Part shown: piece after piece, positions 21,317 to 32,645 of the stretch
Position numbering within the stretch: position 1 is the first letter of the stretch
Layout: the number at the start of each line of letters is the position of its first letter
NCBI GenBank assembly: GCA_015143295.1
Contig: CM026570.1
Coordinates: 25,799,250-25,863,249 of the forward strand
Direction of reading: 5' to 3'
DNA: 64,000 nucleotides
Source: Tetracentron sinense
Lineage: Eukaryota > Streptophyta > Magnoliopsida > Trochodendrales > Trochodendraceae
Notes under the pieces: model-generated
Databases searched by the model: none
Seen by the model: only the letters and a program-made list of their open reading frames with translations
What the model was told of the DNA's origin: nothing
Translations under genes and position numbers: made by a program

Positions 21317-22069
21317 CTGGATTTTCATTGTTGGGCTTACAGGAGATATATTACCAGTTCTTAGAGCACCTAATAGTGAAGTTGGACTATTAAAATGCAC
21401 CATTTTAGCATGTGTTTTCTTTGCAAATTGATTCAATAGATGATCATTTGCATCCGATATTCTCTTATTTGCATCCCCACTTAGCTTTCCCCTCACAATT
21501 ATACAATCCAGTCTCATGCCATGGGCAGTCATCATAGTTACCAAGTCGGGATCCAAGAATAATTCGTCTAGGAAAAAGTTCGGAAAAAATCGTCAAAATT
21601 CGGAAATAAATCGGGAAAATGTCAGGTAAGAAATGAAGAAATACAAAATAAGATTACTAATTATAAAAGGTAAACAATATATTTCATATATTCGATATTT
21701 ATTTAGGACTTTTGCAAAAAATCAAGAATAATTTCTTAAATTTGTGACTTTTTGAAAAAGTCACTATTTTTCTAAAACTCGTGAATACTTCGTGAATTAA
21801 TTGTTCGACAAAAAAGTCAGGTATTATTCCGTTTTTTGATAAAATCGGAGTACTTGGTAACTATGGCGGTCATTTGTGTGGCAATGTTGTCGATCTGATC
21901 TTCTTGTGTTCCTTCATATGGCTCTGTAATGGGGTATTGCGCATTTGAGACAAAGATGTTTCTTTCCCTTGTTTATTAGTCCAAATTTCTTTATGAGCCT
22001 ATCCAAATTTCTTTATTGGTCCAAATTTCTTTATGAGCCTATCCATGCCAACCATAATAGCATCCAGAG
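21317..22069 (-). pseudogene. KU80 remnant: vWA-domain exon(s), split by a hAT MITE
   Basis: Reading down from 22069 (acceptor CCTAG at 22074-22070), the translation gives LDAIMVGMDRLIKKFG. A ~40-50 bp internal tandem duplication of the AGGCTCATAAAGAAATTTGG segment follows and breaks the frame. Then come NIFVSNAQYPITEPYEGTQ and EDQIDNIATQMTA. A hAT element (21533-21865) interrupts at this point. Beyond it the reading resumes with AHGMRLDCIIVRGKLSGDAN, ANDHLLNQFAKKTHA, SPTSLLGALRTGNISPV and SPTMKIQ. About nine residues expected between SPV and SPTMKI (the VFRGDLEI segment of KU80) are missing without loss of frame. The exon ends at CAG (21317), where the expected GT donor reads AT. Confidence 0.85.
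21533..21865. mobile_element. hAT-type MITE in a KU80 exon, 333 bp
   Basis: The ends are CATAGTTACCAAGT and its exact reverse complement ACTTGGTAACTATG (14-bp perfect TIRs). The flanks GCAGTCAT (21525-21532) and GCGGTCAT (21866-21873) form an 8-bp target-site duplication with one difference, as expected for hAT. The interior is AT-rich and non-coding, with a TGACTTTTT/AAAAAGTCA inverted repeat near 21745-21765. It interrupts the KU80 coding sense between MTA and AHGMRLD. Related AT-rich text (GGACTTTTTGAAAAA, CGTGAATCAATTGTTC) is present near 28475-28530 and in the duplicate near 33910-33965. Confidence 0.92.
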
Positions 22070-23389
22070 CTAGGACCAAGTCAAGGAATCAAGAGCTCAA
22101 GAATAAAGATAGGCATAAAAATATGCAATTAGCAGACTACTAGCTCAAGTTTATTAACCTCCGAAAACAAGTGCCTCATAAATTATACCAGGATATACCT
22201 TCCTGAAATGCACCTACAAAAATTGTTTCGAGATTATAATTGACATTTGTTGGAGTTAGTGGTCTAATACTAAACATAGATTGAAATTTTTCAGTAAGGC
22301 ATCTTTTACCTAACGGTCCTAATCTGTCAAGACGCACCTACAAATTGTTTTGAGATTATGGCAGACATTTTTTGGAGTTAATGACCTAATACAAAATCAT
22401 CGATTGAAATTTTTAAACTGTATAGCAAAACGATCTGTAAGATTAAAGCTTCTTTGAATGAAAGTGACCAGCAATTTAAGAAAGATGTGACTAAAAGTAG
22501 GATAACCTACATAAGGGGCACAAAAAGCCTAGGATGACAACCTTATAACGCAGAAAAGTCGCATTACAGAGAAGACTTCTGCAATCTATAGGTATAACAA
22601 AATATTTAAGGCATCTTATTATTATTTCAGCTGCACAATGCTAAACTGAACTTCCAACAAAATAATCCAATTGTGAGGGGTTTTAGGAGGTTGGGATAAG
22701 AAGATTGTTGTAAGACTTGTGAAACAAAATAACAATGTTGGAAGACTTGTGAAACAAGTATTCAGGGAAATTGTTGACAGTTAATACTTAATAGGCTAGT
22801 GGGTGCACCAACTAACCAAGTTGCCCAAAAATCTGACCATCATGTTGTATCAAAATCTAATAACAATGCATGTAGAAGCAAATGCGGACCCATGTCTAAT
22901 TCCCCTACATAGATCCATATTGAACTAAGTAGCACACTTTTACACAAAATTATCAAGTGAAGGACAATGAGGGCATTACGTATTAGGGGCAGTGGAGAAA
23001 GCTCTAATATGAGAAGATTGAAAGTTCATAAATAGTGATGGATAGTATAACTTGGAATCATGTATTAACAATTCTCTATGGGTTAGGTGAAATCATATAA
23101 GCAACAATCCAAGAAGAACCAAATGCAAACCTATGGCCTATTTCCCTTTTAATATCCATATTATTGTTGTCGTAAGAAATATGGAACTACGATTGGGACC
23201 TTTTTTTAAAACTGTACTTTTAAGAGCTTAGATACTTCTTCTATAAAATTGAGAGGATCTTCAATGAGAGCTTAAAGTGTGATAAATATAAGCATTTTCG
23301 TTTTTGTTTATTCATTTCATGCCATTTGGAGGCTAAAAATGGCATCATATTATTCACAAGTGTTTAAAATGTCACTTTTAAAAATGACA
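22070..23389. other. AT-rich sequence, nothing supported
   Basis: I looked for the N-terminal KU80 exons (minus strand) and found none. Only a minor local duplication (AAGACTTGTGAAACAA near 22712 and 22742) is seen. Confidence 0.45.
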
Positions 23390-23402
23390 GGAACTAACCC
23401 TA

Positions 23403-23527
23403 CAAGGCATGTGCAAGCCCAACTGTGTAAAGTCCCTTGGCGTCATTCCAGGGACCTGGGATCGAATCCCACCTATGTTTCTCTGGTGGGGTCTGCCTAA
23501 CCCCAACTTACCTTCCAAAAAAAAAAA
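23403..23527 (+). mobile_element. SINE-like fragment
   Basis: It contains GGGATCGAATCCCACC (about 23459-23474), which fits the tRNA-type pol III box B (GGTTCGANNCC-like), then GTGGGGTCTGCCTAACCCC and a terminal A run (about 23518-23527). This order is usual for the 3' half of a tRNA-derived plant SINE. No clear box A or target-site duplication, so the 5' part may be lost. Confidence 0.5.
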
Positions 23528-24793
23528 CTTTTATTCTGAAAGTAAATATAGAAATTTAAATTTTAATAAATAATGTCAATAGCTAATTAACTAAGCAAAT
23601 CAATTAAAATATTTCCTATAACTATCAACTAAACAGAAAAAAATAGCATATAGAGATTCCAAAGCTTAAATGTCATGTACATGAAACATAGAACCTCATT
23701 AAACATAGAAATAGTTAAGACCTGCACGTGAAAGGATTGAGAGTACCCCTGAATTGATCATCATGAATTGTTTAGTTTTTACGAAATAAAGGCCACTTGC
23801 AACCATGTCCTCCTCAATTTCACATTCATATGTACGGAATCCCACAAAATAGCATACCAGATATAGAAGAATATAATTGAAGGAGGCAAAATATTAATCA
23901 TACTACCAGAAGTTTATTTCTATTGCAAGCTATTCCAACCTAAATAAAAAATTAAAAAGACTAAGAATACCATAACAGATAAAATTCCAATCATACTACC
24001 AACAGTTTTTTTTTGGATGGTGATACTACCAGAATTTTATCTTTATTGTAAGGTATTCCAACCTAAATCAATAATCCTATTAAAAACAAGGGAAGTCATG
24101 AAAAATGACCAATTAAACTGAAAATTTTGTTATTCCAAATTGATTAGAAAGCCCAAACAAATGAATGCAAAATCAAATCTACAACATACCAATTGAAGAA
24201 TTCCTGAAGCTAAATCTTAGACGAGAAGTAAAACTCTATGATTCAAATTTAAAAAAAATAACAACTGCTACATCAAATATGATATAACAGCCATTATCAA
24301 AATGACAAACATATAAAAGAAATTATACCTAATTAAACTCAAGCATTGGGCAGCCACGTGGCGATTTGAGTGTGTTTGTAGGGGATTAGGTGAGAAGAGT
24401 TTAAGTATTTTTCCCTACGATTTCTCATACTAAGTTTCGATCAGCATTTATGAAAGGGAAAGGGTCTACTCACAATGGCAATAAAAATGCTGAAACGACA
24501 TATATGGAGCTATAATAAGTTTCAATCACAAACTCAATAACATAGATAAACAACCACAAAATATCTGTTTTCAAAAACAACTGATCAGACATCCATATTC
24601 CCCAATCACTATTTTTTTTTCAGCAGTCTTTTGTTTCATAATGAAAGCTATCTACTACCAACAATAAACAGAAGCATAAACCTAAAGAACTACAGTAAAT
24701 TGATCAGTAAACCTAATCCCAACATCTCCAAGTGTGTATCGTTAGGCATGACAATAATTTATCAACTCTGTGTATGTAAAAGTGGATGTCCAA
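23528..24793. other. AT-rich sequence with a small duplication
   Basis: ATCATACTACCAGAAGTTTAT ... TATTCCAACCTAAAT occurs near 23896-23945 and again, interrupted, near 24022-24068. No gene or TE end recognised. Confidence 0.45.
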
Positions 24794-25499
24794 TGTGAGG
24801 CCCCGAACCCGCGCCTAAGGAAGTCATGTTCTGAGATGCGTGCCCGGTCATCAATGACACACAGCGGAAGACTTTACCCGCGAAAATGCAGGAATTTTCA
24901 ACTTTTCTTATGAGCTTATAGAAGCAATAACAACTGGTCATCACAATAACCCATCATAAGCAAATGTGTTACCTCATTAGGTACAGTAGTCTTTACTTTT
25001 GGCGCCACAACTGTACCAATATACTTTCAGACTCTAAAGTGTAACTCCTTGTCAATCGGTAACCGTTTCAGAATCTGAAGACATAAAATGAGATGTGAGC
25101 CATAGAGCCCAGCAAAATCCACAGCACCAATATTCATCAATAATGATATAATAGTACAATACAATTCTCATATTATAATAATATGCAAAATAATAATATC
25201 GTAATTCGTGACCCGAAGTCACTCAGGGCTATCTCACCCTATTCGAGGTTCCCAACCTCCAAAGTTGTCAAATTCATCCAGTCTTTGTCCACGACATCAG
25301 GTTACCGTTTCAGATAACCGCTCACGCTTTATCCTTGAGTCCACAGACTCGATCGACTGGTCCTTCGCCTGTGTACAACCTCTATCCATGAGTCCACAAA
25401 CTCAATTATCAACCAATCGGGACTTCTCCCGATTATAACCAATCATTGGGTATGTCGACCCAATTAATTCTTAAATCATCATATTCTACACATAACCCG

Positions 25500-26130
25500 G
25501 GTCTTCACCCGATAATTGCCAGGAACAATACTTCTGACACATCACACTCTATCAGGAACAACACCTCTGACATATCACACTCTGTCAGGAACCACACCTC
25601 TGACACTTACTTTATATTTTCCTTCTATGGGAACACCGACACACACACAACCACATTTGTTAGGAAACACATCTGATTGTCAGGATACACATCTGATCAG
25701 CCAGGATACACATCTGATAGCTAGGAAACTCATCCAACCTGTCAGGAAAATGAAACTCATCTGACAAGCCAGGGACGCACCTCTGACTAATAGGAAACAC
25801 CTAACCACCAGGAAACACCTATCTATCAGGTACACATCTGACATATCACTCTGTCAGACACAACACCTCTGACATGACACCCTTGTCAGGAAACACATCT
25901 GATTACCAAGAACACATCTGACCTACCAGGAATTAACAAATCTGACATGCCAGGAACACCCATCTAATAACCAGGAAACACCTCTTACATCAAATCTTGT
26001 CAGGCACAACACCTCTGACATCAAATCCTCTCAAGCACAACATATCTGACATTAACCTTTGTCAGACACAACACTTCTGACATCAAATCCTGTCAAGCAC
26101 AATACCTCTGACAGCTACCATCATATATCA
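25500..26130 (+). repeat. Short degenerate repeats inside the LTR
   Basis: Roughly 25-35-bp degenerate units built from CAGGAACA(C)AACACCTCTGACA and ACACATCTGATC recur many times. Tandem arrays like this are common in long gypsy LTRs. Confidence 0.8.
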
Positions 26131-26514
26131 TCACAACCTCTGTTGGGTGCATACCTGCCAACACAGGCCAATGCCCCCTCAAGGTAACATCATTGAGTTC
26201 GTAAACTCAATACATCACTGGGTCTATAGACCCCAATCCAACCTTGAGCCCATGGCCCAATGCCGTCCTAACTCTCCCGACTATCAGTCATGGAGGAACC
26301 TGGGCTCATAATATACCGCCTCTCCACAGACAGCAGTTCACGTAGGTTAGGTTTTCTAACCATAGGAAATCCCCAATTATTCAGGCCCTGCTTGAATAAG
26401 GCCTCACGCCCGTGGACCGAGTCCTAGGGTATACCGTTCCGGTGTGGAACATTACCCGACTGATGGACCATTTCATCACCTTACCATGTCCCAACAACAT
26501 CACATCATACACAA

Positions 26515-26710
26515 AGGTTATCCCAAGGTGGGACTTTTACCAGGCCAATGGACCCTACCAATGCCTTTAAAACATCACATCTTATCAAATTCGTTCCGAT
26601 AGGGAACTTAACCAGGCCAATGGACCTACTATTGCCTTAAAACAAACATCACATCATACAAGAGTAGTTCCGATAAGGAACTTAACCAGGCCAATGACCC
26701 TACCATTGCC
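26515..26710 (+). repeat. ~60-bp tandem repeat inside the LTR (3 units)
   Basis: GGAACTTAACCAGGCCAATG, then ACCTACTATTGCCTTA and ACATCACATCATAC, recurs three times with variation. Confidence 0.8.
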
Positions 26711-27504
26711 TTACAATGTCAAAATTACATCACATCACACATATAGAAGCCAAGTTAGGCTCTCATAACTTCCTGCAATCGATTGCACTTCCCCTGCGAT
26801 CTATCGTAACTCACACTGAGCCTAAATTCCGAGCTAGAAACAGCCCGAAACCGAGGGCTCTGTCCTTCTGCTCCATTTTCACTCCCATCCATCCCATCCA
26901 TACATCATTCATAAGGTCTTCGACCTTTTTCCATCCACATATAATATCATCAAACCATTCCACATAAATAAAGTAGATTAAATAAGGGAAAAAAGAAGAG
27001 ATTGAGAGGGATTTTACCTACTACACAACTTTCGAGGCTCCGGATGTTGAAATGGTCATCGCCAATGCGATCAAAACACTGGAAAACCTCTAGGTGAACC
27101 GCCTCTCCCTAACCTCCACTTTCTCTCTCTAGAATTTTCTTTCTCTCTACACACCAATCGAGACACCGGGGAGAAAATCGAACGACGCCAACGTGTCGGG
27201 AACGTCAAAAAACAGTTCAAGTTGGTCAGTTTAGCTTTACTTCATGTTTTCGTTTTAACTATTGATATTTCTGTTATTATTATAAGGGAAAGAGAGGGAG
27301 TCATATACAATTCGTTCTTTCTAACATAAATTCTCATATGATTTGTTTGAGTCAGTGATTACCCAACCCTCATTCGGTAAGCTAGCCCATTCCCTTCTCA
27401 TTTCCCCCCACCCCACCTCCTTAATTGTGGTTATACTTTGATTTAACAAATTTAAAAGTACTATGTCAATTTAAAATTAAAAAAAATTTATTTCCTTTAA
27501 AATT

Positions 27505-27534
27505 CCCGTGTGCATCGCACGGGCTACTTACTAG
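27505..27534 (+). mobile_element. Helitron-type 3' terminus (copy 1)
   Basis: CCCGTGTG-CAT-CGCACGGG forms a hairpin with an 8-pair stem (27505-27523). It is followed by 7 nt and the terminal CTAG (27531-27534), then T. A hairpin just before CTRR with a T after it is the Helitron 3' hallmark. The 5' TC end cannot be fixed; a candidate is near 27205. No Rep/helicase is present, so it would be non-autonomous. Confidence 0.75.
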
Positions 27535-29346
27535 TTGAACTGAAGCGAGTTGTTGGGACACCTGTCGCTACAACGGCTCTTTCTTTCCTTTTTTTTTTTT
27601 TGTTTTGTTTCTCTACAACGGCTCTTTCTTTCCCCCTTTTTTGTTTCTCTACAAACACGTTTGACAACATACCCATACCCAACAAATAAAAGAAAGAAAG
27701 AAATAGTTGTGCGGGGTGCCTGAAGGGTCGGTATTTGTGACATGCATCTAAGATGGTCAGGCAGAATGAAGGATTACCCACCAGGAACAAACATCTTTTG
27801 AGTTATAACAGCGAAGGCGAGTGGGTTTAGTAGTCCTTTGATTCCATGGACTTCGAGAAGGAGAAGTTGCGTTTCTTTTAGGTTTTGGCGGGCAAAAGGA
27901 GAGCTGAGGGAGTGGAAGAGTCGAAAAAGATTCCATTGCTGAGACCTGAGAACCAGAGTCTGGATTCTAGAAGCTTGTACCAAATAACGATAACACTTTA
28001 TCTGCAATTTCCTCTTTAATGTTCGGATAAGGCGCTGAAATCCTTGACCTGATCCATCAAGTGACCCATTTTGTATCGAGTAGGTTTTTCAGATTGAATT
28101 TGAGGAATTTATGGCCGGGTTGAAGCTAATCTGGTTTGAATGGCCTATGCTGTTTCTGGCTTATTGTTCAGATTTGGTTCGGGTCGGTCAAGGATACAAA
28201 ACGAATAAATCAACAACTGTGGTGTAGAGTTATAGACAACACTAAGAAAGTGTGAATGACAGCTTAAACCAACACTTCGCATCGCTATGTTGAGAATCAG
28301 TAATACATAACTATACAGTAACAATTTCATGTAGTTGTAATGCTTTCTTTCACAAGGAAATTTTCCAAGAAAATATTGGGTAATATATGAAAAAATAACA
28401 TTACAAATTATTGAAATAATTATATTTCATATATTATATATTTATTTCAAAAAAATTCAGAATGCCACAAATATTGCGTGAATCAATTGTTCCCAAAATA
28501 GTTGTGGATTATTAAGGACTTTTTGAAAAAAAAATTTGAAAAACTTTGTTACTACGAAGCAAGAACAAACTGTTGAATTAGTAGGAAGCAATAGTTGTGT
28601 TAGGGTGCCTGAAGGGTCGGGTATTTGTGACATGCATCTAAGGTGGCCAAGGAGTTAGCTGTTGCTGATAATTATTGCATTGCACACGGACTATTCCATC
28701 TTTGGATGAGTTCCTTTCTCATTAGAGTCTATGATTCAAAACTTTCGGACAGAGAATTACAATTGAAATAAATCAACTAACAATTTGGAAAACATTATAT
28801 ATCAAATTGAAGGGTTTTTTAGAATGAAAAATACCGATGAATCCCAAATCTATGTTTGAGTCAAGAACTCAAGAACCCAAGGGAGTGGCTAGGTCTTTCT
28901 AGAATATGTCTACTATTTTTAAGATCGTGTAATTAAATTATTTACAAAGGGAAAATGATAATTAAGTGCGGAAAATGAAAACAAGTAAACCACAACACAA
29001 GGTTTTTTACGTGGAAACCCTTCCAGAAAAAACCACAAGACCTAGTCCAGCAAGAGATATCACTAAGACAAAGAATCAAATACTTACAAGACTTGAACTT
29101 GACTCTCTCAGACTCAACACTACGATCTTTCAGTTCTCAGTCCTCCACGCCTCGAAAGCAATCACGATCTCACAAGACTCGCAATCTGCCGTAATAGCCT
29201 ATTATTCTCTGTGTCTCCACATCCACGATCTCCGTCAATGACGATTTCGGATTACTCCGACCAAATATCCATGGGTCGATCTCCTTCACAAAGGCTCCGG
29301 TTCACACCGACCAACTTGAGTGATGATTATTTAAAACAAACCCTAG

Positions 29347-31474
29347 ATCTGATCACCGTTAGATTGAATTTGAAGAGATTCTTGTATAACTGTGGGTTAG
29401 GGTTTTGAAGAACGGTGAATAGCAAATGAGGGTTTGCTCTCATCGATCATCTTCAACCTCTCGTCGCAACTGCACCCTCCATCGTCCGTCGTCGTCGTCT
29501 CTCTCTCTCCCCGTGAATAAGAGGCTTTTGCTCCTCTCTCTTTCTCTCTCCCTCTCTGCGCAAGAGTTGGGGTTTCATTTTCCTCTTTCATTTTTTCACG
29601 AATCTCAGGTTTCCTCTTTTAATAAAACCAGTTATATGTGCCAATTACTACTAATGAAAGGGAGGCCTACGTGGCGGTCCCAGAGCGATTCTAGGAGGTG
29701 AACCAGTGTGATAAAAAAACTTTCATACCTCTTGACTTTATTTTTATCTTTCACAACCGTTGGGTGGCCACGTTTATCTTCTCACCGGTGCCAACCATCT
29801 TCCTCTCCCGTTTCATTTTCTTTCCTCCAGAAGCATTAATAGGAATAATAGGGGGTGTGGTTGAAGAGTAGGAAGGGGGAGGGGCTTGACCTCTCTTTTA
29901 AACTTTTCCACCTTGAATCAACGTGTCATGTCACTAACGTCGGCTTAAACGTACTGTTTCAAACCCATCTTTCTACCTCTTCATTGGGTCGTTTCAGTAA
30001 GTACAATCCGTTAAGGGAGGCGAGAGGCGAGGAGGTGAGGCCCGGAGCGATTTTAGGAGACTTGGGAGACTTGGGATGTGGGGATTTAAAGAGAGAGAGT
30101 GGAGAAGAGTGTGACGGAGTTGACTTCCAAAGGGTTGCGAGTCGCGACCCTTTCTTCTATTTGACAATTTATCAAACAGTTAGGAAGCGGGACTTTTCAA
30201 AGGGTGCGATATGAACCATTGCGTTATTCCATATATTTACCTGTTTCATCTTCTTCACAGCCGCTGGTAAATGGCACCATCAGAATATATGGAAGCAGGC
30301 GTGGCGGAACGTCACACCCCAATTTAACAAACCCTTTCTCCTCTTCTTTCTCTCTTTATCTTGCAAGTTCATTCAACCGACACGCCTATTGGGTATGGCA
30401 TACACCCCTACCGGCTATTTAAAAACCCCATGTCTCCCTCACTTATCATCTCTTTCCAATTCCCCTCTCAAAACGACGTAATAGTTTTCCATCTCTCTTC
30501 CGAGTTAAAACCTGTGGAACGACCAACAATGTGCCCTTCATCACCTCTCGCATTCTGTCTGCGCATTTCGGCGTCTCATGCCCTACCATTGGATTGGATG
30601 ACCCCCTCAGTTGCAGATGATTTCTATCACAAAAATGGCTTTCGACGGAATCAAGCGGTTGTCCACATAACTGCTACAGGATCGAGTACGATGAATCTGG
30701 TAAATGCGCCTGTCATTTTTTTCCAAATATTGGGTTTGTTTGGAGAAGAATGAACTTTGTGTTTTCTTCTGTAATTGCAGGAATAGCGAAACCAGAAAAG
30801 AAAACTCTATTTAAATTAACATCCATACTCAGTTGTTGTCTTCCTTCTGCCTATAATATCCAGGAAATGTCCAAAAGATGTGCTCGGGAAACTAATGCAT
30901 CATGTTCGAATACAATTTATTTCTCATCTATCATCAAGTGCTCCTTCAGTGCCACAGTCGAGGAGACAAGACATTGCTATATCGACCTGTCTCAACCTTC
31001 ATTCTTTTACAAGTGACAATCGTCCATCTTTTACAGGTTCCATGCCGACAACATCTCACCCTCACCCACACCCACACCCACACCCACACCCACGTCTTCT
31101 TCTATTTATATATAACATCTAAATAGAAGAAGGCTCAGGTTGTAAACTTTTAATTGCTAAGCTCTGCTTCTTTGATGTTCTTACCTATTCATTTTTTTCT
31201 TTCTAATATGAATTTTCATTTTAGGTTTTGTTTAATCCTACAGAACTCTCTGACTAAATCTATATAAGGAGTTGGGGTCTGCTATGTATAGATGGGGCTA
31301 TCACGTTCTCACCACTCCAAGGCCTCACAACCCTTCACCCATACACCCCACCATCTCAGCTCTCATTATGTGAAATTAAGGTTCGTTAATTACTTTTTTG
31401 GGTTTAAATCCGCTTTGTTTAGCCAAATGATTCTATTTTTTCCTCTCTATCAAGTTTGTAAGATATATATTTTT
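29347..31474. other. Unique part of the duplicated unit, no gene supported
   Basis: Pyrimidine-rich stretches (29490-29590, TC-rich) and several short open frames with no recognisable domain. The frame at 30361-30753 (130 codons) matches nothing I know. There is no splice structure or homology to argue for a gene. Confidence 0.45.
31056..31093. repeat. (CACCCA)n microsatellite
   Basis: About six CACCCA units in a row. Confidence 0.9.
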
Positions 31475-31847
31475 GGAGTCAAATCCTCGATAACCGGATT
31501 TGGCAAATCCAGTTATCCCCCTAGAGGTCGCCATGTGTCTCCTTTGACACCCCTTAACCGTGGGAAAGGTTCACCCACCCATTTTTGTTTTTTTTAAAAA
31601 AAAATATTAATTCTTTTTTTAAAATTAAAAAACTGTTTTTAGAGTTTTTTTTAATATTAAAAACAGTTTTTTAATTTTAAAAAAAGAATTAATACTAAAA
31701 AAAAAAACCCAAAAATGGGTGGGTGAACCCTAGGGTGGGTGAACCTCACCCGTGGTTAAGGAGTGTCAAAGGAGACACGTGGTGATCTCTAGGGGTGATA
31801 ACCGGATTTGCCAAATCCGTTTTTATCACCGGAGATGATTTGGCTCC
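31475..31847. mobile_element. Mutator-type long-palindrome MITE, ~373 bp
   Basis: The two halves are near-perfect inverted copies over about 165-175 bp. The ends read GGAGTCAAATC and, in reverse complement, GGAGCCAAATC. Shared inner blocks include CGGATTTGGCAAATCC, GTGTCTCCTTTGACAC, GGTTCACCCACCCATTTTTG and TTAATTCTTTTTTTAAAATT. The flanking 9-mers TATATTTTT (31466-31474) and TATATTTTA (31848-31856) match at 8 of 9, which fits a Mutator-type target duplication. Non-coding. A transcript would fold into a long dsRNA stem. Confidence 0.82.
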
Positions 31848-31866
31848 TATATTTTATTGGAGGTAG

Positions 31867-32238
31867 GTGGGTGCATTGGAGGACACAGCTGAGTTGGATA
31901 CGAAGACACTGACGGAGGCCAAAGAGCTGACGATCAGGGTATTACTGTTGTTGTGCCTGGTGGGTTCTGGTATTGTCGATGATGATATTGAGTTCTTGGA
32001 GGACCGTAATGGTGTGCAGCGGATCTATATCCACCATGCTGGATATTGGACTCCGGGTGATTTCGATTTTTTTTTTGGTTGGATACAAAGAAGAACACCA
32101 CCACCGCTAAAACCTCGAGTTTGCGAGTCCTATTTCGTACTGATTGTGGATAAATGGCAGAGGGTTCCAACATCCACCATATTCGGTGGAGGCAGAGATC
32201 AACCTGAATTTTATTGTTTGATTGATTTATCTAATTAA
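31867..32238 (+). CDS. Unrecognised 123-codon open frame (doubtful)
   Basis: The frame opens at GTG in the track; the first ATG-type start is unclear. The peptide (e.g. IEFLEDRNGVQRIYIHHAGY, then a phenylalanine run from a T8 tract and DKWQRVPTSTIFGG) matches no family I know. It starts 20 bp after the Mutator-type palindrome and might be a captured gene scrap. No promoter, introns or homology support it, and the second copy of the duplication does not reach this far. Confidence 0.12.
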   Translation: MGALEDTAELDTKTLTEAKELTIRVLLLLCLVGSGIVDDDIEFLEDRNGVQRIYIHHAGYWTPGDFDFFFGWIQRRTPPPLKPRVCESYFVLIVDKWQRVPTSTIFGGGRDQPEFYCLIDLSN

Positions 32239-32645
32239 TTTATGATACTGAAGGTATGATAGAGCTAACAAAGTCGGAATCGACTTAAAACCCAAATATA
32301 GAGAAATAACATTTTTTTATGGTTCGTTTATTGAGAAACCCTGACAATTTTTTTTCCCTTTTCTGTATCAAGTTAATCCTACACAATCCATAGGACCGAC
32401 CGAGGGACTGTGATGTTTTACACTAGCCAGGTGCTGAAAAGAGACTTAAGTTTCTTTATTGAGCTGGAGAGGTTCAGTCTTTTTTTTTTTTCTACCAACT
32501 CTAAGCATCAGCCAATTTTCATCCAATCCATTCCACCAAAACATTTTTCACTTCTATCAAAATATTGTTAGATTGGGATAAAAGTTCTTTTCCTAAGCTT
32601 TCAAACACACCAAAACAAGTAGGACAGTAACAGTTACGCTTTATT

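Larger units (their letters stand above)
12418..22069 (-). pseudogene. KU80 (XRCC5) unprocessed pseudogene
   Basis: KU80 pairs with KU70 to form the DNA-end-binding ring of non-homologous end joining and telomere protection in the nucleus. Seven stretches on the minus strand, in the right order, match plant KU80 from the vWA domain to near the C-terminus: 21317-22069, 20651-20927, 20328-20507, 19969-20177, 15230-15320, 14826-15177 and 12418-12562. Introns are kept with several recognisable GT/AG sites, so this is not a retrocopy. It is dead: a hAT MITE splits one exon, a short tandem duplication and a small deletion lie in the same exon, three exons carry in-frame TAG codons, and one carries a frameshift. 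The exon between 15.3 and 19.97 kb (for residues after NPVLE) and the N-terminal exons were not found. A solo LTR, a LINE tail and a palindromic MITE sit in its introns. The fragment matches are strong; that a functional copy exists elsewhere is my inference. Confidence 0.88.
24794..27207 (+). mobile_element. Incomplete LTR, probably Ty3/gypsy (fossil)
   Basis: It begins TGTGAGGCCCCGAACCCGCG, a typical plant gypsy LTR start, and runs through a long non-coding stretch with internal short repeats like those of the solo LTR at 15.5 kb. It stops where the 5.43-kb duplicated unit begins. No matching target-site duplication flanks it and no gag/pol is present, so it is a broken LTR remnant. Confidence 0.6.
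27212..32645 (+). repeat. 5.43-kb tandem duplication, first copy
   Basis: The sequence from 27212 (ACAGTTCAAGTTGGTCAG) reappears from 32646, exactly where this unit ends, so this is a head-to-tail duplication with a 5434-bp period. The shared 2.13 kb (27212-29346 vs 32646-34778) differ by about a dozen substitutions and a few short indels by eye (over 99% identical). The unit contains a Helitron 3' end, gene-free AT-rich text, an internal ~60-bp repeat (GTGCCTGAAGGGTCGG... at about 27700 and 28600), a TTTTTTACGTGGAAACCCTT segment, a CACCCA microsatellite and a Mutator-type palindrome. Confidence 0.88.

Noticed and set aside
23459-23474. A tRNA gene suggested by the box B-like sequence
   Set aside because: No cloverleaf or box A at the right distance, and an A tail follows. 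It fits a SINE fragment better.
24794-27207. A complete solo LTR
   Set aside because: No matching target duplication (TCCAA before, AAAAA after) and it appears shorter at the end than the comparable LTR at 15.5 kb. Called incomplete instead.
30361-30753. 130-codon open frame as a gene
   Set aside because: No recognised domain, composition like the surrounding pyrimidine-rich non-coding DNA, and no supporting splice or promoter signals.
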